Below, piece after piece: positions 51,001 to 62,188 of a DNA stretch of 64,000 bases. A program made the translations under genes and the position numbers. The DNA is from Warburgia ugandensis (Eukaryota > Streptophyta > Magnoliopsida > Canellales > Canellaceae). The number at the start of each line of letters is the position of its first letter. Within the stretch, counting starts at the first letter, position 1. Where the stretch lies: contig CP141132.1 of the NCBI GenBank assembly GCA_035236585.1, forward strand, positions 58,005,880-58,069,879, in the 5' to 3' direction. The notes beneath the pieces are model-generated. The model did no database searches. It was not told the origin of the DNA and was given only the letters and a program-made list of their open reading frames with translations.

Positions 51001-53931
51001 AAAATTCTCCATGTGATATACTATGTTAGTAAGACACTCAATGATGCCCAACTTAATTATTTCACTACAGAAAAAGAGTTGCTGGTAGTTGTTTTTGCCC
51101 TAAATAAGTTTAGCTCTTACTTATTAGGATCTAAGATCATTGTCTATTTGGACTATACATCTTTAAAATATCATCTTTTAAAGAAGGATGCCAAAGCTAG
51201 GCTAATTTGATAGATGTTATTGCTACAAGAGTTTGATATGTAAGATTGGGATAAGAAAGTTTCCGAAAATGTTATAGCAGACCACTTATTCAGATTAGTT
51301 ATGGATTCTACTAGGAAGAATGTGCCTATAATAGAAACCTTTCAAGATGAACAATTATTGCCTATTTTTTAGTTGCCTTGGTATGTAAATATAGTCAATT
51401 ATCATATCACTGGTCAAATGCCTAATCACTAGTCTAAACAATAGAGGAAAAGATTTAGTGCTGAGGTTAGATACTTTAAAACATTTGTTTAAGTACTGTC
51501 CTGATCAGGTCATAAGAAGATGCATACCAGATAATGAAAATCATAAAATCATTTCCTTTTGTCATGACCACGGACGTAGGAACCATTTCAGTTCTAGAAA
51601 GCTAGTTGCAAAGATTTTGTAGTGTGATTTTACTAGCCCACCATTTTCAAGGATTCACATGCTTACTACATAACATGTGCTAGATGTCAACGGTTAGGGA
51701 GTATAGGAAAAACAAATATGATCACCTTAAACCCCATTCTTATCATTGATCCTTTTGATGTTTGGGGCATTGATTTTATGAGACATTTTTCTCACTCTTT
51801 TGGTTATCTGTACATCCTTGTGGGAGTGGACTATATGTCTAAGTGGGTAGATGCCATACAGTGTAAAATCAATGACCATAAGAGGGTGGTCAAGTTCTTA
51901 AAGGAAAATATATTTGTGCACTTTCATACTCCTAGGGCCATAATTAGTGATGGGGGAAAATACTTTTACAATAGTATTTGAGACCTTAATAAAGAAATAT
52001 GGTGTTACCCATAAAATTATAACCCCTTATCATCCTCAGACTAGTGGATAGTTAGAAGTGTCAAATAGGGAGATAAAGTGAATTTTAGAAAATATAGTTA
52101 ATTCAAATCAGACAAACTGTTATTTGAGACATAGTGACGCTTTATGAGCCTATCATACTGTATACAGGACCCCTATAGCCATGTCCCCCTATTGCTTAGT
52201 ATATGGAAAGGCCTGCCACCTTCTAGTAGAACTTGAGCATAAAGCACATTGGGTTATTAAGAAGCTTAATTTTGACTTAGATACTACTGGAACCAATAGA
52301 AAATTCCAACTCAATGAGTTGGATGAGCTTAGGAAAGATGCATATGAGTCAGCCAAGATATACAAAGACTACATGCAAATCAATCACGATAGACACGTCA
52401 CGCGAGTCCTTCACCCATGACAAAAGGTTCTTTTGTATAATTCTAGATTGCATTTATTTCTTAGAAAACTTCAATCTTAATTGGCTGGACCCTACATAGT
52501 ATGTACTGATTGCTCTCATGGGGCCATCGAGATAGAAAAGGATGGAGAGATATTCAGAGTAAATGAGCAAAGGTTGAAACCTTATCTAGTGTTAATAAAC
52601 ACTAAAGTAGAGGAGATATTGTTAGAAGAACTTGTATACCATGACCCACCTTAACATGTCTCATGGAACCTACATCAATCATAAGATCTACATTCATCAT
52701 TGCATTTTATCAAGGCATCGTACACCTGGCTGAAGATGTTAAACTTATCCCTCATTGGGAGGCAACCAATGGTTTTTAAAGTCTCATTGTTTTACATTAC
52801 CCATTTATCATATAGGAGTCATATGTTTCAAAACATAGGAGGCAATGCCCAGTTCAGGTTGGGGTTATAGTTATGCATGAGATTTCTGAGTTTTCTTCTA
52901 TTTTTTAAAAGAAAAAAGGTTTTAAGGTCAAATTTCCTTTACTATGATGAGAATAGGATTTTTAGAATCTTCATATTTCTCCTAATTTAAACTTCTTAAT
53001 AGACATGCATATGGTTAAATCTACATTTTATTCATGTCCTAAAGTATTTTATGAAAGTTAAAATCTCAACAAATAATTACATATAGTACAATCTAGACTA
53101 ATAGATGGTTATGACTTAGTGACCCTGAGATAAATCAATGGAGACTTATATACGCAAGTGAGTTTTGGAGACTATCATCTTTTTTAGGGTTATAAATAAT
53201 TTCATATTTTCTTCAGCGTACATTAACTTTGAAAGATCTTAATATCTTTGTTTTGTTTTGAACATTTATTGAATCAAATAGGCCTTAAGAAACCTAAGAA
53301 ATGATATAGGCCATCCTTGTTCTAGGCCAGAGACATAAAGCTTATCTAGTATATTATACCTCTAGTGAGACCTTTTAAATCTCTTGGTAAGCCTTTTTTT
53401 TTTTTTTCAAAACCCAATTTACTTCAACCTAGAAGCTTAGTTAAATATCCATTACCTATCATTAAAAAATGAGTAGAAATGGAAGAAAAAGTTCAAAAAG
53501 GGCAAAAGTTTAAGAAATGAAAAATATCAAAGTATTTATAATAAAAAAATCCTTCAAAGAAATACAAAGAAAGTAAAAGATAAATATATAAAAAAGTGAA
53601 GAGAAAGGAAAAATAGAAAAGATATTCATTTCAGTACATTCAAAAGTAAAGTTGTCCAACATTCAATTTAGACCTCTATTCAAATTTGAAACTTTGAATC
53701 CCATTACCTTTTCTTGCAAAACCATTCCCAAGACTACATTTCATCCTATCTAAAGACTTGTTGATCTTAAGGTGGAAGGTAGCCTTAATGCGGATATAAA
53801 TATTTAGGAATTAAGGTGAACTACCCTTGTTGGTCTTGGTAATAGCATCTATTCTTAGGGACCATAGTTTTTTGTCTCATCTATGCTTAAAAAAATATGT
53901 GAACCATTAGTATCTTTGGATTCAGTCACAT

Positions 53932-54204
53932 TGACACACCCCACCCACCGTGGGGTCCACAGTAACAATATTGTCCGCTTTGGGCCCACTGGGCCCGCAC
54001 GGCTTTGTTCTCACCCCGGCTTCCCAGGGTAAAAGGCCTTGTTACTGTGAGGAGTGTTCCCACTCCTTATCAACCAGCCCAGCTCCCCTCTCCAGGCGGT
54101 ATGGGACTAACTCTCAACCGTCACCCCCCTCGACCTTCGCCGCTTCGCTGCTTCGCCGCCCCCCTTGAGGTCACGGTGCCTCACAGTACCTCACGATACC
54201 TCAG
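53932..54204 (-). repeat. Left TRIM: downstream LTR copy
   Basis: This is near-identical to 54314-54586 at an offset of 382 bp. In its own (minus) orientation it starts TGAGGTA and ends GGGGTGTGTCA. Confidence 0.9.
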
Positions 54205-54313
54205 CCGGCAAGGGCTAGATCTCTCCCCCTTAGGGGACACACGCCCTCGTGTGCCGAGGCACGCATGCGGTTAGCCACCCATCCCCACGAGGAGACTGGC
54301 TCTGATACCAAAT
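54205..54313 (-). promoter_or_regulatory. Left TRIM internal region with initiator-Met primer site
   Basis: Only 109 bp. On the minus strand TGGTATCAGAGCC (54310-54298) is the primer site, followed by GGGTGGCTAACCGCA and, before the downstream LTR, a purine tract AAGGGGGAGAGA. The first part is shared with the right TRIM. Confidence 0.8.
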
Positions 54314-54586
54314 TGACACACCCCACCCACCGTGGGGTCCACAGTAACAATATTGTCCGCTTTGGGCCCACTGGGCCCGCACGGCTTTGTTCTCACCCCG
54401 GCTTCCCAGGGTAAAAGGCCTTGTTACTGTGAGGAGTGTTCCCACTCCTTATCAACCAGCCCAGCTCCCCTCTCCAGGCGGTATGGGACTAACTCTCAAC
54501 CGTCACCCCCCTCGACCTTCGCCGCTTCGCTGCTTCGCCGCCCCCCTTGAGGTCACGGTGCCTCACAGTACCTCACGGTACCTCAG
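54314..54586 (-). repeat. Left TRIM: upstream LTR copy
   Basis: Partner of 53932-54204. Its outer end lies within three to four bases of the right TRIM's first repeat. Confidence 0.9.
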
Positions 54587-54589
54587 CCG

Positions 54590-54841
54590 TAGGCGGGAGA
54601 TGGCTACCGTGCCAAGATGGCCTGAGGGTTGGCCTTGTGAGGGGACCCAAGATGGTCTGAGGGCGGGACGCAGGAGAGTTAGTCCCACATCGGCTAGGGG
54701 GGTTGATGGGCCTGGGTTATAAGGGGGTGTTCTCCCTTCACTGCATAGACGCGTTTTCCCCTGGACGCGGGGGAAGGACCAAAACCCGTGCGCGTGCGCA
54801 CGGGACAATATCTATGCTGGGGGCCCGACGGGGCTGTGACA
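54590..54841 (+). repeat. Right TRIM: upstream LTR copy
   Basis: This is near-identical to 54931-55182 at an offset of 341 bp and ends CTGTGACA. Unlike the left TRIM it does not start with a clear TG. It begins TAGGCGGGAGATGG, which resembles a purine tract. Confidence 0.85.
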
Positions 54842-54930
54842 GACTGGTATCAGAGCCAAACCCCGACCCCGAGGGTGGGTGGCTAGCCGCACCGTCGCTC
54901 GTGTGGTGACACACGGGGGCGTGTGTCCCG
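54842..54930 (+). promoter_or_regulatory. Right TRIM internal region with initiator-Met primer site
   Basis: About 89 bp. TGGTATCAGAGCC lies at 54845-54857, followed by GGGTGGCTAGCCGCA and GGGCGTGTGTCCC, both with counterparts in the left TRIM. Confidence 0.8.
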
Positions 54931-55182
54931 TAGGCGGGAGATGGCTACCGTGCCAAGATGGCCTGAGGGTTGGCCTTGTGAGGGGACCCAAGATGGTCTG
55001 AGGGCGGGACGCAGGAGAGTTAGTCCCACATCGGCTAGGGGGGGTGATGGGCCTGGGTTATAAGGGGGTGTTCTCCCTTCACAGCATAGACGCGTTTTCC
55101 CCTGGACGCGGGGGAAGGACCAAAACCCGTGCGCGTGCGCACGGGACAATATCTATGCTGGGGGCCCGACGGGGCTGTGACA
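54931..55182 (+). repeat. Right TRIM: downstream LTR copy
   Basis: Partner of 54590-54841. It ends CTGTGACA immediately before the CACAT target duplication. Confidence 0.85.
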
Positions 55183-55649
55183 CACATAAAGAGAGAATTT
55201 TGTTTGATCCCTTTTTCTCTAAGAGCTTTATTTCTGAGTGTATTCTAGCAACAAATTGAGGTCAAAACATCATTCCAATGGAGTATAAGCATGTCTGTTT
55301 AGAAGTCTAGATTATATAGTCTATACTCACACTGCACTCTGAGATATAACTTAATAAAATAATTTTGGTATATGGGTAACTTGTGGAATTTCTCATTTAT
55401 CTTTATTAAGTTGTTAAAGCTAGTAGAGTACTAATGGATGATAATTCTCTAAGATAAAACAAAGGACTTAAACTTAATAAATTTTGTGTATATAGTAATT
55501 ACAAACCGTCATGAGTAACTTCGGGGGTTTAAGGGCATGTTGCATATGCTAAATGCAATCATGAGTACTTATGAGAAATGACAACCACTTTTGTTTTCAT
55601 GATTTTTTGCATATTTTTCTTAGGACTAACAAAATGCTAATTGGGGGTA

Positions 55650-57458
55650 TGATAATGTTCAATTTATACAAAAAGTACCCAATAAGTAGTCCATATATTA
55701 TAAATTATATGCGTTATTCTAGGATTTTTTTTTTGAAAATTCATAACATGTGCATTTTTGACCTAATAATTCAAAAGTTTGATATTTGGCAGGTTCACGA
55801 TCTAATTCAGAGTAAGTACATAAATAATCATAATTTTGCAGGAGTTAATTAGCATTTTTATTGTTTGTAGGTTTTGATAAGATGATCTAACGACAGAGAT
55901 CAAGTAAGATAAGATTTGAAGATCAAGATCAAAAGAGGGATAAAGATTTAAATTTCATCATTCCAAAGCTCAATCAAGTTTCACGATCATCTTAAAGCAA
56001 GCAAGAAGGCAATGAGAAGAACTAAAGGTGAATAAAATGGTCTATGAAAAAAAGCCATAAAATTTCATCACTTTTATATGAGAATTGGAGTTATGCATGA
56101 AGTTTTCCTATCTATCAAAGAAACTTAAGCTAAGTCATTCAAGACTTGAAGCCAAGGGACTTAGCCATTTGAGCCATCAAAGTGAGCCACTAAGCCACAT
56201 GAGAGCCATGCCACATGGAGTCACATGAATGGACAATATTTAGAAGCAATTATCCTATGCTAAATATAGAATTTCAAGGGATAATTAGAAAGTAATTTCG
56301 GTGATAATCTATATGGTAAGATATGCATGCATAGGTGGACCAATAAAGAGAGAAAATAAATCAAATTTTCATATCTTTCCATCTCTTTTTTCCCTTCTTT
56401 CTCTCTCTTTCCTATCCACCATATCACATACTTAGAAGGGAAGGAGTTCCATACCACCTTCCTTGAAAAGTGGTGCCTCCCCCTTCTAAATCCATCCACT
56501 CCACCAACTCCACCTTATAATTCCTTTCTTCACTCAACTACCTCACCTTCCTATCTCTTTCCTCCATCGTTCCTATCTTCTTCTTTTTTTTTACTTTCTT
56601 CCCATCACATCATGTGATATACCTTAAGGAAAGGGATTCCATGTCTAATCCCTTGAAAGGTGGCACATCTCCCTTTGCTCATAGTTAGAAAGTCCACCTC
56701 ACCTCACTTTCTAATCTTTTATCTCCATTCAACCGCCTAGCTTTCCTACATAGACTTCTACCTCTAATTCTCATTTTTCTTCCTAGGATAGGATCATATC
56801 AAATTAGAAAGCCAAAACTCTATATAATCCCATAGAATTCCGCTCCTAATTCAAGTAGAGGGGTTGCTTCTAACTCCTTGAAATCAAGCACATCTACTTG
56901 GACATACTCATAGAGTTTTGGACTTCAACATCTTAGCTGTTGCTCCTTGGTGAAATGGCAAAATCCATAAAATTCTTCAATAGGCTCTAGAAGGAATTCC
57001 ACGGGGTCCCCATAAGAATTTGGAAGTCCACTTCTTTTGATAGAACAAAGGATTCTGAATGGAACAATTTTGAACAAAGGATTCTACTCTCCTAGCTTTG
57101 GACTTCAACATCTTAGCTGTTGTTCCTTAAGTAAAGTTTCCTAGATTTATTCATTTTAGTTTTGCATTAGTTTCTTTTATTGAGTGCATGTTAGTTAAGA
57201 GAGTTTTGAATTTCCTCGAAAATCTTTATTTCTAAAAAGTTTTCTTTAGTTCATGTTTCTAATTTTATACATGTTTCTCATTCCATCTTGTTTAACTTCC
57301 TAGTTTAATTAAAACCATTCCTTTTTGGCTAGGCTAAGTAATATAAATAAAATCCACCCAATATCCAAATCTATGAGATTCCTCATGGGATCAACCTCTC
57401 TTGCGTGCAAATTATTAAATTGATTCATGTGCTTGCAAGTAATTTTAAAGCTACACCA
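55650..57458 (+). repeat. 3' LTR of the Athila-like element
   Basis: It follows the purine-rich TTGGGGGTA and starts TGATAATGTTC. Its last 350 bp (from TTTTGCATTAGTTTCTTTTA) pair with the 5' LTR. About 1.2 kb in the middle (55900-57110), with CT-rich phrases and no frame of interest, has no counterpart in the 5' LTR. Confidence 0.7.
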
Positions 57459-60041
57459 ATAATAAATAAGATCATTGTGAAAATATAGGTTTCATATTCC
57501 TTGTTTAGATGAGAAGTTGGACAGACTAGATCATGCACAAGTGTTCTAAAAAATTGATTTGTTATAAGTGGTGATCACCAAATCAGAAAAACCCAAGAGG
57601 TGAGTGAAAAACTACATTCAAAATTAAAGGCTTGTGTGAGTGACTAGTTATGCCATTTAGTCTTTCTAATATAGTGATAATTTTATGTGCTTTATGACCT
57701 ATGAACTGAAGCCACTAATTGGAAAATGTGTTCTTGCATATTTTGAATACATATACATCTTTAGTAGATTCATATCTGCCCACTTTGCCAATTTACACAC
57801 TACCTTCACCATTATGCATGAGCATAAGTTCTATGCAAACTTGAAAAGTGCATTTTTTCTACAAATCAGCTGGTAGTCTTCGGTTACATGGTTAGCCTTG
57901 GGGGTATCAAGGTTAACAAAGAGAAGATAAAAGGTATATGTGAATGGGCTACTCCAAAAAACATTACTAAAATGAGGCCGTTTCATGTTTTAGCCACATT
58001 CTATCATCAATTTCAGCACCATAGTTAGTCCTATGACTAACTCTTTGAAGAAAGTCACATTTTTGTGGATTCCAGAGGCACAAAAGATTTTTAGATCATT
58101 AAGGATGGACTCACTACCGCTCCAGTTCTTGCCATTCCAAGCTTTGATAACTTATTTGAAGTGGAGTGTGATGCTTCTTGCATTGGTATCGAAGCCATAC
58201 TTTCTCAAAATAGTTGACCATTTGCATTTTATAGTGACCAACTTAGTGATGCTCACAAGAAATGGTCCATTTATGTTCAGGAGTTGTATGTTGTGGTGTA
58301 GGCATTGAAATACATGAATAGTCTAGCAAATTCTTATTGTATGCTTAGTAGTTGGGTTACTTTCCTATGGGAATTCATGTTTCTCGTCAAGCATAAGATA
58401 GGTAAGTTGAATTAGGTAGCCAATGCCTTGAGTAGGCAAGCTACTTGGCTAAAAACTTTAACTGTTAAAGTTATCGATTTTAAATGCTTGAAAGAACTAT
58501 ATGCCACAGATGCCCATCTTGGATGAGATAAGACCATAGAGATGACTAAGAAGCATTATTTTTGCCACACCTAGTGTGATGTAGGCAAATTTTTACAATG
58601 TTGTGCTACTTGTCAGGCATTAAAAGGGCATGCGCAAAACGTTGCTTTGTATATGCTATTACTGGTTCTTGATGGTCCTTGAGAAGATTTGTCCATGGAC
58701 TTCATTTTGTGGTTTCCTTGCACCCAAAGCTAGCATGATTCAGTTTTCGAACTGGCGGATAATTTTTGGATGGTGGCACACTTCATACCATGCCATAAGA
58801 CTGCTGATGCGACTTTTTTTACCAATCTTTTCTTTAGAGAAAGAGTTTGTTTACATGGGATTTTAAAGTTGATTACATCTGATCGTAGCTCTAGTTTTCG
58901 AGTCATATCTGGGAACTTTATGGAGTTATTTCAAGTCAAAACTCAAGTTTAGCAATATTTGTCATCTATAGATAGAGGTTGTCAATCACACATTTGGCAA
59001 CATGTTGCATAGTTTGTCTACTCTTTTGCCTAAACACTGGGATGTTGCAATGGCACAAGTTGAGTTTGCCTACAAAAACATATAAAACTGCTCCATAGGC
59101 AAGACTCCTTTTGAGGTAGTTTATGGAATGCCTATAAAGAACACTCTTAACCTTGTTCCCTTTCCTTCCATTTGTGGTTACAATGATGCAGCAAAGCAAT
59201 TTGCTGATTTTATTATCTCTGCTCATGTGGAGGTCAAGAAACATTTGGAGTCGTCTAATGCAAAGTATAAGGCAGTAGCAGATCAAAATCGTGGGTCATT
59301 AGAGGTTTTTATGAAGTGATGGTATTTTTGTAAAAAGTGTTTTCCAAATGGTAGATACAATAAGTTGAAACTGAAGAAGATTGGACCACATCACATCATG
59401 AAAAAGATCAACAACACTGCTTATATTATCAACATTCCAGAATCAATGGGGATTTCCAAAACTTTTACCATGGCAAATTTGTTTGAGTACCATCCCATAC
59501 TCTGACACCAGCAAACTGGGGAAGAGTTCTCTCTAAGTGGAGGGGACTGATGTAGAGGAACATGGGTACACGAACCTTGAGGGCATTCATCTTACCAAAT
59601 AGACAAAGAAAGAGCATATTTTCAAGCCTAGAAGCACTTAGGAGCAGCTAGCATCTTTTACCATAGTCCAAGTATCATTGATGTCTATTTTGTTGTTTAT
59701 TTTATATTTAAGTTGTTAGGACTATTATACCCAATTAAGCAACTTTAGGTGACAGTATTTATATTTTCATTATATTTTGGGTTTTAAGTAGTGGGACTAC
59801 ATATAAAAATGTGATTTTACATCTTATTAAAAGAAAAAGGCTTCTCTTGAGATATTTAGTGCTTTTCTAAAGTTTCTCCCTAAGGCTTTGCTTTGTTCTT
59901 TTGAGATTTCAACTTGGTAAATCTCTGCATGATCAAAATCGCTCCACAATTATTTTATCTTTGGGAAATAAATTCTCCCCTCTCACTATGATATGATGGT
60001 TCAAGAGTAAGTCTGTGCTCCTTCATTGCTAATACCTAACA
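57459..60041 (+). mobile_element. Chromovirus-type Ty3/gypsy remnant, 3' part only, broken
   Basis: Parts in order: end of reverse transcriptase (about 57640-57900), RNase H (about 58020-58400), integrase (about 58480-59320, with the MVAHFIPCHKTADATFF pattern), a C-terminal tail, polypurine tract AGTGGAGGGGAC (59536-59547) and 3' LTR (59548-60041). The 5' LTR, gag and protease are absent. It abuts the Athila 3' LTR without a visible target duplication. It carries roughly ten or more breaks and is old. Confidence 0.8.
59548..60041 (+). repeat. 3' LTR of the chromovirus remnant
   Basis: It begins TGATGTAGAGG right after the purine tract and ends near CCTAACA, about 494 bp. No partner LTR lies in the window. 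Confidence 0.65.
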
Positions 60042-60344
60042 GGCTTTTGGGTGTTTTAGCAGGAAAAAAGAACTAGTACATTTGTTATGCAATGCATGGA
60101 GTCATGTGTTTTTTATCCAAACCACTAATTCAAATGGAGTTGACTTCTTTAAAAAATAAGCTTTGATTCAACTAGTCTACTTCTTTAAAAAGATGTGTGA
60201 GTTTAAGGTGTTCTCTTAAAACACATTACATCTAGAAAGATAAATGCATTCATATAGAGATTTTAAGATGGATGGATGGATAGATAGATTGCCTAAAGTC
60301 TTATTCTTTAGCAAACGTATAGGACAAAATGACTCTTGAAAAGG

Positions 60345-60584
60345 CCTGTTTTTTTCAAATATAGGCCTACTTCCAATCAGCATAAGTTTTTAGGTCTAAT
60401 AGTAATGTAACATGGTATCAGAGCTTTAGTGACCAAGAGGTCATGAATTTGAATCCTGAGACTTTCTATTTATCAAATCCACATGTAAGACCCCAAAAAT
60501 GGCCTTCCAATGAGGGAGTGTGTTAGATATATAAATGTTGTTGGCCCACTTCCTTAAGTTTTTAGGTGGAATGGTAATTCAACA
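60345..60584 (+). mobile_element. Very small TRIM (LTRs about 64 bp)
   Basis: The right LTR (60521-60584) starts TGTTAGATATATAAATG and ends AATTCAACA. The left LTR (about 60345-60412) shares CTTCC, AAGTTTTTAGGT, ATGGTAAT-like and the final ACA. TGGTATCAGAGC (60413-60424) is the initiator-Met primer site. A GAGGGAG purine tract (60513-60518 region) precedes the right LTR. It is non-coding. The two LTRs are well diverged, so it is older than the pair at 54 kb. Confidence 0.7.
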
Positions 60585-60589
60585 AGATG

Positions 60590-61156
60590 CATGCAATCCA
60601 ATTAATATTAAACCAGTTTCAATACTTTCTAAGAGGATTGCTGATATTCTCCTTTCCCAACACTAATAACAGGCATTGGGTGTATGTATTTATAGTTATC
60701 TCATAAAACTTGTTTGTTACTCGTCTATAAACAATTCACTCGAATTCACCACCATTGATACTAGACAGTGATGCAAGACATCTGCATGCTCATTCTCAAG
60801 TAACGTGAAAAGCTTTCTTCACAAGCACGATCCAAATGAGATAAATGTAATATACACAGATACATAATTTTAGGGGGTGATAACCAGACTACTGGTACAA
60901 CATTAACTTTTAACATTTACTTCTATCTAACATCGAAAACATATCAAGACGTTGTCCAGAGTACAAAATGTTTTAGGCCAGTAGCACGTCCGTGACACCA
61001 CTTCCTCCAAATGCCGTGACCAGAAATCACTACTCCACAAAGTACTCATATATACACAAAAAAATGGTTCTTGGCAATACGATAATAGAAAATATTTTCA
61101 TCTTAGCTGAAATTCATATTCACCGCATAGATGACAATAATAATGGAGATAAAAGA
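60590..61156. other. Downstream flank and probable 3' untranslated region of the kinase gene
   Basis: Lies 3' of the kinase stop codon on the minus strand. No other feature was seen. Confidence 0.45.
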
Positions 61157-62131
61157 TCAGGGACGGGGACGACAGAAACTTTGAACCTCCCACTCCGTGG
61201 ATCTCACAAGTAATAGCGAAAGGCAGAGGACTACCTTAGACATGTCTGGACGCTGAGTTTGGTTGTCCTTCACGCATTCCTTGGATAAGAGAGCCATCTA
61301 CCAGAAAATATTCAATTTAGAAAGAGTACAACTCAGAAAGTCATCTCTGCATATATAGATACTATCAAGTACTATTTAGATGCTCTAGAAAAATGTTTCT
61401 TGCACCTATACAGATGTCATGGTAATACTCTTGGACCAGCTCAGCTTCTACTTTTGGTTTGCAACGTGTGTTTCATGCTTCTGACACATCATGTGTAAGT
61501 AATAGATTATTCGAAAGTTAATTGCACAATCAGCACCTTGAAATTGCAAGCCACAAGTCTAGCCGGTGCTCACTAGTATTGTCCATTACCCTAGAGAACT
61601 AGAGATGTTGATTAATATAATCATTGTTTTTTCCACGGATTCTAAATCTGGACTTGCATGAAAAAGACCAATGCAGTCGGTAACAAATACTGCCTAAATA
61701 ATAAGAGGAAAGCCTATAATCTCTTTCAGAACATTGATTTCTAGCAAAAATATACTCCTAATACTGGGAAATGTCAATTGGTGCCAACACAAAGATAACT
61801 CACTAAAAATAGTAAACTGAAATTATGAACTAACTCCTGTAGAGGACTGTTGCTAAAATTAATAAACCGCCTATATAATCCATACTTCAAGCCTACAGAC
61901 GTACAATCTTTTGGTGATCAGATCCTTGAATTGGTCCCAGCTAACTTTAGTGTAACATATGATGTAATCAGTTTGACAAATTTTCAGGCCCATTACATCA
62001 TTGCCTGATGAATTTGCAGACGGCCTGAACAATTGGTTTGGGTTGACAGAAACACTGACCTATTAGAATTACATCACTTTTTTCAGGGAAAGACTCTTCC
62101 TAAAGATCATGTCTTTATGTACTTCAACAGC

Positions 62132-62188
<57 letters not shown>

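Larger units (their letters stand above)
53932..55182. mobile_element. Head-to-head pair of TRIM elements, flanked as one unit by a 5-bp target duplication
   Basis: A GC-rich block of 1251 bp in AT-rich surroundings. The left half (53932-54586, minus) and right half (about 54590-55182, plus) are each LTR-PBS-short internal-LTR. The LTR pairs differ at about one (273 bp) and two (251 bp) positions, so both are young. Each internal part carries TGGTATCAGAGCC, complementary to the initiator-Met tRNA. The outer ends are TGACACACCCC and, inverted, TGTCACAGCCCC. CACAT lies immediately outside both ends (53927-53931 and 55183-55187), and no duplication flanks either half alone. It is non-coding. The frames on it are by-products of high GC. 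Confidence 0.8.
45371..57458 (+). mobile_element. Athila-like Ty3/gypsy retrotransposon, whole layout but broken and old
   Basis: Order: 5' LTR (45371-45997), primer-site region (about 46003), leader, gag (about 47295-47900), protease (about 49100-49520), reverse transcriptase (about 49950-50600), RNase H (about 50860-51230), integrase (about 51480-52430), a long 3' non-coding part with the GC-rich TRIM insertion (53932-55182), polypurine tract (55641-55649) and 3' LTR (55650-57458). The lineage call rests on the gag pattern LKLFPFSLKDKAKLWLNSL and the TTTTTGGTGCCGTTACT-type sequence after the 5' LTR. It carries more than ten breaks and no open polyprotein. No matching target duplication was found at the outer ends. 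Confidence 0.8.

Noticed and set aside
54298-54310. Possible tRNA gene because of the GGCTCTGATACCA match to tRNA-Met
   Set aside because: Only the 3' tRNA complement used as retroelement primer site is present. No cloverleaf surrounds it. The same holds at 54845 and 60413.
53950-55259. Paired 60-110 codon frames in the GC-rich block
   Set aside because: They repeat identically in both LTR copies and arise from high GC. TRIMs are non-coding.
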